A stretch of 9,017 nt of DNA from Sphingomonas sp. (lineage in GTDB: Bacteria; Pseudomonadota; Alphaproteobacteria; Sphingomonadales; Sphingomonadaceae), in the NCBI GenBank assembly GCA_019247755.1, contig JAFBAM010000198.1, positions 1-9,017 on the forward strand, in the 5' to 3' direction. Below the pieces are notes generated by a model. The model searched no databases. It saw only the letters and a list, made by a program, of their open reading frames with translations, and was not told the DNA's origin. Shown here in pieces: positions 6,135 through 9,017 of the stretch. Numbering within the stretch: the stretch's first letter is position 1; the number at the start of each line of letters is the position of its first letter. Both the position numbers and the translations under genes were made by a program.

Positions 6135-7552
6135 GCGGCGGTGCCTCCGACCGTGAGGCCGTCGATCAGCAAAGTTGGTTGTCCGACCCCGGCAGGGATG
6201 CTTTGCCCGCCCTTACCGCAGACTCCGACGCCTTCGTCGAGTGCGAGGTCGTTGCCGATGCCCTTCACCCGGGTCAGCACGGTCGGACCGTCGCCGATCA
6301 GCGTCGCGCCCTTGAGTGGCTCGGCGATCTTGCCGCCGCGGATCCGGTAGGCCTCGGTACAGGAGAATACGAACTTGCCGCTGGTGATGTCGACCTGACC
6401 GCCGCCAAAGCTCTTGGCGTAAATGCCATCCTTCACGCGGCTGACCAGCTCGTCCGGATCGTCGTGGCCGCCGAGCATGAAAGTATTGGTCATGCGCGGC
6501 ATCGGCGCATGCGCGAAGCTTTCACGGCGGCCATTGCCGGTTGCCTCCATGCCCATCAGGCGCGCATTGAGCCGGTCCTGGAGATAGCCTTTGAGGATGC
6601 CGTCCTCAATCAGAGTCGTCCGCCGCGTCGGCGTTCCTTCGTCGTCGATGGTGAGGGATCCGCGCCGCCGGTCCATCGCGCCGTCATCGATCACCGTGAC
6701 CCCTGGCGCAGCAACACGCTCGCCGAGCCTACCAGAAAAAGCCGAGGTGCCCTTCCGGTTGAAGTCGCCTTCGAGCCCATGCCCGACCGCTTCGTGCAGC
6801 AGCACGCCCGGCCACCCGGGGCCGAGCACGACCTGCATCTCGCCTGCTGGAGCGGCGACCGATTCGAGATTGGTCAGTGCCTGCGCGAGCGCGATGTCGA
6901 TCGCCCTTCCCCATTGCGCCTCGTCGAACAGGTTGTGGTAGAGGTAGCGGCCGCCCAGCCCGTGATAGCCGGTCTCGCGTCTGCCGTTCTGTTCGGCGAC
7001 GATCTGCACGCCGAGACGAACCAGCGGCCGGATGTCTGAAGCAACGAATCCGTCGGCGCGGACGATGTCGATGACGCTCCAGCTCGCCGCGAGCCCGACG
7101 CTGACCTGGCAGACGCGGGGATCACGGGCACGGGCCGCGGCATCGATGCGCTGGCAGAGCGCGACCTTGTCGGCGAACGGGACGAGGCTCAGCGGATCGT
7201 CGGCGCCGTACATCGCCTGGTTGGTCCGGGCCGGCGGCACGGCGGCTTCGCCCTTCCGCGGATCGAGCAGCTTCAACGTCGCGCTCGCTCGCTCGATCGC
7301 CGCCTCGCTAATCTCATTGGCGTGGGCAAAGGCCGTGGTCTCGCCGCTCACTCCGCGCAGCCCGAAGCCCGAGCTGGTGTGATAATCGGCGGTCTTCAGT
7401 CGTCCATCGTCGAACCCGAACGACTCGCTTGCCGCATATTGGAGATACAACTCGCCATCGTCGTGCGCGCCAAGGTGCCGCGCGGCGAGCCGCTTCACCC
7501 CGTCGGGATCGAGGCTGCGGTAAAGGAAGTGCCGGGGATCGGCGGCGATCAT
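6131..7552 (-). CDS. tldD: Metalloprotease TldD
   Basis: This is the catalytic subunit of the TldD/TldE(PmbA) zinc protease of family U62, a cytoplasmic barrel that digests unfolded or modified short peptides; in E. coli it matures microcin B17 and degrades the CcdA antitoxin. Its 473 residues compare with about 481 in E. coli. The metal motif is HEAVGH (253-258), that is HEXXXH, followed by GLEGDFNRKGTSAFSGRLGE. The C-terminal GVGVCGKGGQ holds Cys445, which by a 9-residue offset matches the Cys I remember as the third zinc ligand (Cys454) in E. coli TldD. Other family stretches are TDGxP-like DDEGTPTRRT (303-312) and MPRMTNTFM (351-359). ATG 7552-7550 overlaps the zinc-finger gene stop as ATGA, fixing the start despite only a weak ribosome site. 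No tldE/pmbA lies in the window. The same frame stays open upstream to 8200, but that part is not TldD-like. Confidence 0.96.
   Translation of the reverse strand: MIAADPRHFLYRSLDPDGVKRLAARHLGAHDDGELYLQYAASESFGFDDGRLKTADYHTSSGFGLRGVSGETTAFAHANEISEAAIERASATLKLLDPRKGEAAVPPARTNQAMYGADDPLSLVPFADKVALCQRIDAAARARDPRVCQVSVGLAASWSVIDIVRADGFVASDIRPLVRLGVQIVAEQNGRRETGYHGLGGRYLYHNLFDEAQWGRAIDIALAQALTNLESVAAPAGEMQVVLGPGWPGVLLHEAVGHGLEGDFNRKGTSAFSGRLGERVAAPGVTVIDDGAMDRRRGSLTIDDEGTPTRRTTLIEDGILKGYLQDRLNARLMGMEATGNGRRESFAHAPMPRMTNTFMLGGHDDPDELVSRVKDGIYAKSFGGGQVDITSGKFVFSCTEAYRIRGGKIAEPLKGATLIGDGPTVLTRVKGIGNDLALDEGVGVCGKGGQSIPAGVGQPTLLIDGLTVGGTAA
6144..6148 (-). promoter_or_regulatory. Ribosome binding site deciding the TTG start of the DUF924 gene
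   Basis: GGAGG on the minus strand (6148-6144) lies inside the last codons of tldD, 9 bases before TTG 6134-6132. It is a strong match to the 16S anti-Shine-Dalgarno sequence and is the main reason for accepting the rare start codon. Confidence 0.7.
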
Positions 7553-7752
7553 GCGCGCTTGTTGTCCGCCGGTCCGCCTTCGAGCACGAAGCGCCGGTCG
7601 CAATAGCCGCACTCGACGAAGCCGGTGTCTTCCTCGATGCGCAGGTAAACCCGGGGGTGGCCGAGCGCGGGTGAAATCTCGCCCGAACCGTCGCAGGCGA
7701 CCTGCAGAGCCTTGACGCGGATGACCTCGGGCGGTGGAATCTTGGATGCCAT
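7549..7752 (-). CDS. CHCC zinc-finger protein (NDUFS6-like)
   Basis: This is a 67-residue protein with zinc ligands Cys20, His32, Cys48 and Cys51 (spacing C-X11-H-X15-C-X2-C) in the order typical of the zf-CHCC family, including ACDG, LGHPRVYL and GFVECGYCDRRFVL. Relatives include the mitochondrial complex I subunit NDUFS6; a homologue is a known extra subunit of complex I in Paracoccus. A complex I role here is by analogy only, since no nuo gene is present. ATG 7752 is preferred over the TTG at 7761, as family members begin just before the PPPE-V-I-V stretch. No Shine-Dalgarno sequence precedes it, so a leaderless message is possible. It overlaps tldD by 4 bases (ATGA) and heads the zinc-finger/tldD/DUF924 operon. 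Confidence 0.9.
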   Translation of the reverse strand: MASKIPPPEVIRVKALQVACDGSGEISPALGHPRVYLRIEEDTGFVECGYCDRRFVLEGGPADNKRA

Positions 7753-7758
7753 GCGCAG

Positions 7759-7787
7759 CAATTAGGAGCGCCGGCGCACGCTCACAA
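7759..7787 (-). promoter_or_regulatory. Weak candidate promoter for the zinc-finger/tldD/DUF924 operon
   Basis: On the minus strand TTGTGA (7787-7782) resembles a -35 box (4 of 6 to TTGACA). It is followed by either CCTAAT (15-base spacer, 4 of 6 to TATAAT) or TAATTG (17-base spacer, a poorer hexamer). Either -10 would place the transcript start within a few bases of the ATG at 7752, which agrees with the absence of a ribosome site there. The match is modest and unsupported by other data. Confidence 0.3.
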
Positions 7788-7828
7788 GCTTGTCGGGCGA
7801 ATATGCGGCTCTTATGCGCCGAGGCGTC

Positions 7829-8758
7829 ATGGACGAGCCCGCGATCCGCATCGAATCCCTTTGCAAGACCTACGCCGGGGGAAAGCGCGCACTCGACGGC
7901 GTCAGCTTCGACGTTCCGCGGGGGCAGATCTTCGGGCTGCTCGGCCCGAACGGCGCCGGCAAGTCGACCCTGATCAATATCCTTGCCGGACTGGTCGTGA
8001 AGACCGACGGCAAGGTGTCGATCTGGGGCTTCGACATCGACGAGCATCCTCGAAACGCCAAGCGGGCGATCGGGATCGTGCCGCAGGAGATCATCTTCGA
8101 TCCCTTCTTCACGCCGCTCGAGACGCTCGAGATCCAGGCCGGGCTCTACGGCATTCCGGCCGCGGATCGGCACAGCAGCGAACTGCTCGCAGCCATGCAC
8201 CTCACCGACAAGGCCAACGCTTATTCGCGGACGCTGTCAGGCGGCATGAAGCGGCGGCTGCTGGTTGCCAAGGCGATGGTCCATTCGCCGCCAATCCTGG
8301 TGCTGGACGAGCCGACCGCCGGCGTCGACGTCGAGCTTCGGCGCCAGCTGTGGGATTACGTCCGCAAGCTTCACGCGCAGGGCGTGACGATCGTGCTGAC
8401 CACCCATTATCTCGAAGAGGCCGAGGAGCTGTGCGACCGCATCGCCATCATCCATCACGGCCGAGTCATCGCCAATGAGCCGACACGCGAGCTGGTGTCG
8501 AAGGCGCAGGAGAAAGCGGTCGTCGTCACCTTCGACCGCGACATCGCGACGGTGCCGACTGACCCGTCGTACGAGAACATCTCGCTGATCGATGAGCGGA
8601 CGCTGGAAATCACCTACCGCAAGGACAAGGTGAACGCCGGGCAAGTGCTCGCCTCGCTGACCTCCGAGGGACTTAGCATCGTCGACGTTTCGACCCGCGA
8701 TCCGGACCTCGAGGACGTGTTCCTGAGCCTGACGGCCGCAGCGCAGGAAGCCGCGTGA
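7829..8758 (+). CDS. ABC-2 type transporter ATP-binding protein
   Basis: This is a stand-alone cytoplasmic ATPase subunit of an ABC-2 exporter, similar to YadG/CcmA-type proteins, that would power a separate membrane permease; its cargo is unknown. Its 309 residues show Walker A GPNGAGKST (39-47), Q-loop Gln86, signature LSGGMKRR (136-143), Walker B ILVLDEP (156-162, Glu161) and H-loop His193. A C-terminal domain follows and ends in DPDLEDVFLSLT (291-302), usual for drug, polysaccharide or multicopper-type ABC-2 ATPases. ATG 7829 is chosen because it begins MDEPAIRIESLCKTY, as in the family, with GAGG 4 bases upstream; TTG 7790 and ATG 7814 are in frame but lack good ribosome sites. No permease gene is adjacent: upstream is the divergent zinc-finger gene, and downstream nadB overlaps the stop by 4 bases (GTGA). 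Confidence 0.93.
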   Translation: MDEPAIRIESLCKTYAGGKRALDGVSFDVPRGQIFGLLGPNGAGKSTLINILAGLVVKTDGKVSIWGFDIDEHPRNAKRAIGIVPQEIIFDPFFTPLETLEIQAGLYGIPAADRHSSELLAAMHLTDKANAYSRTLSGGMKRRLLVAKAMVHSPPILVLDEPTAGVDVELRRQLWDYVRKLHAQGVTIVLTTHYLEEAEELCDRIAIIHHGRVIANEPTRELVSKAQEKAVVVTFDRDIATVPTDPSYENISLIDERTLEITYRKDKVNAGQVLASLTSEGLSIVDVSTRDPDLEDVFLSLTAAAQEAA

Positions 8759-9017
8759 AGCAGACGGCCGACGTCCTCATCGTCGGCTCGGGCGCGGCGG
8801 GACTGACGGCGGCGCTCAACCTTGCCGAGACCCACAAGGTCGCGGTGATCGCCAAGGGTAGCCTGAGCGAAGGCGCGACCAGCTGGGCGCAGGGCGGCAT
8901 CGCCGCGGTGCTGGAAGAAGGCGACAGCTTCGAGGCCCACGTCAAGGACACGATGATCGCCGGCGCCGGGCTCAATGATATCCACGTCGTCGAGCATGTG
9001 GTCGAGGCCGCGCCGCG
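8755..9017 (+). CDS. nadB: L-aspartate oxidase NadB (3' end cut off by the window)
   Basis: NadB is a cytoplasmic FAD enzyme that oxidises L-aspartate to iminoaspartate, the first step of de novo NAD synthesis; NadA then makes quinolinate. The visible 87 codons show the FAD-binding start TADVLIVGSGAAGL, with the dinucleotide motif GSGAAG at residues 11-16, then GATSWAQGGIAAVL (40-53) and DSFEAHVKDTMIAGAGLN (57-74). These are diagnostic for NadB and separate it from fumarate reductase or succinate dehydrogenase flavoproteins. The start is GTG at 8755, overlapping the ATPase stop as GTGA, with AGGAAG (8745-8750) just upstream inside the ATPase gene. Translation is therefore likely coupled to the ABC ATPase. 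Confidence 0.95.
   Translation, partial: MKQTADVLIVGSGAAGLTAALNLAETHKVAVIAKGSLSEGATSWAQGGIAAVLEEGDSFEAHVKDTMIAGAGLNDIHVVEHVVEAAP

Noticed and set aside
6179..7039. A 286-codon plus-strand frame opposite tldD
   Set aside because: It is antisense to conserved TldD motifs, and the reading is explained by GC skew of the real gene.
7553..8200. N-terminal extension of the tldD frame upstream of 7552
   Set aside because: The extra residues are not TldD-like, run across the zinc-finger gene and antisense to the ABC ATPase; the ATGA overlap and normal protein length support 7552.

Overview
The window looks like a chromosomal stretch of a GC-rich alphaproteobacterium, most likely a sphingomonad. The reasons are the strong GC bias at third codon positions, an Atm1 exporter that agrees closely with what I remember of the Novosphingobium aromaticivorans protein, an alphaproteobacterial-type CHCC zinc-finger protein, and a candidate EcfG-type promoter. 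I see no insertion sequence, phage gene, CRISPR array, tRNA or rRNA. Coding density is very high, and the longest gap between genes is about 100 bases.

Left part (1-961, all minus strand, read right to left): an 83-residue four-cysteine protein of unknown function sits behind a possible general-stress-response (EcfG) promoter. After an 87-base gap comes a 41-residue, highly charged small protein, then a YghA-like short-chain dehydrogenase that runs off the left edge. The last two are clearly one operon, with a 5-base gap. This looks like a small stress-associated cluster, but that function is inferred.

Middle part (1062-5597, plus strand): an Atm1/HMT1-type ABC exporter, an exported M3 peptidyl-dipeptidase (Dcp) and a TIGR01244/DUF442 phosphatase- or sulfurtransferase-like protein. 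The last two are 3 bases apart. The run ends head-on, with no spacer, against the next block.

Right-middle part (5598-7752, minus strand): three genes joined by 4-base stop/start overlaps. They are a CHCC zinc-finger protein (NDUFS6-like), the metalloprotease TldD, and a DUF924 protein that starts with TTG.

Right part (7829-9017, plus strand): an ABC-2 type ATPase with no permease beside it, overlapping by 4 bases the start of nadB (L-aspartate oxidase), which runs off the right edge. The 76-base divergent region 7753-7828 must hold the start signals for both flanking operons.

Most genes belong to known families. The least described items are the two small proteins on the left with their candidate stress promoter, the pairing of the ABC ATPase with nadB, and the tight zinc-finger/tldD/DUF924 operon. 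I did not find a clearly new multi-gene system.
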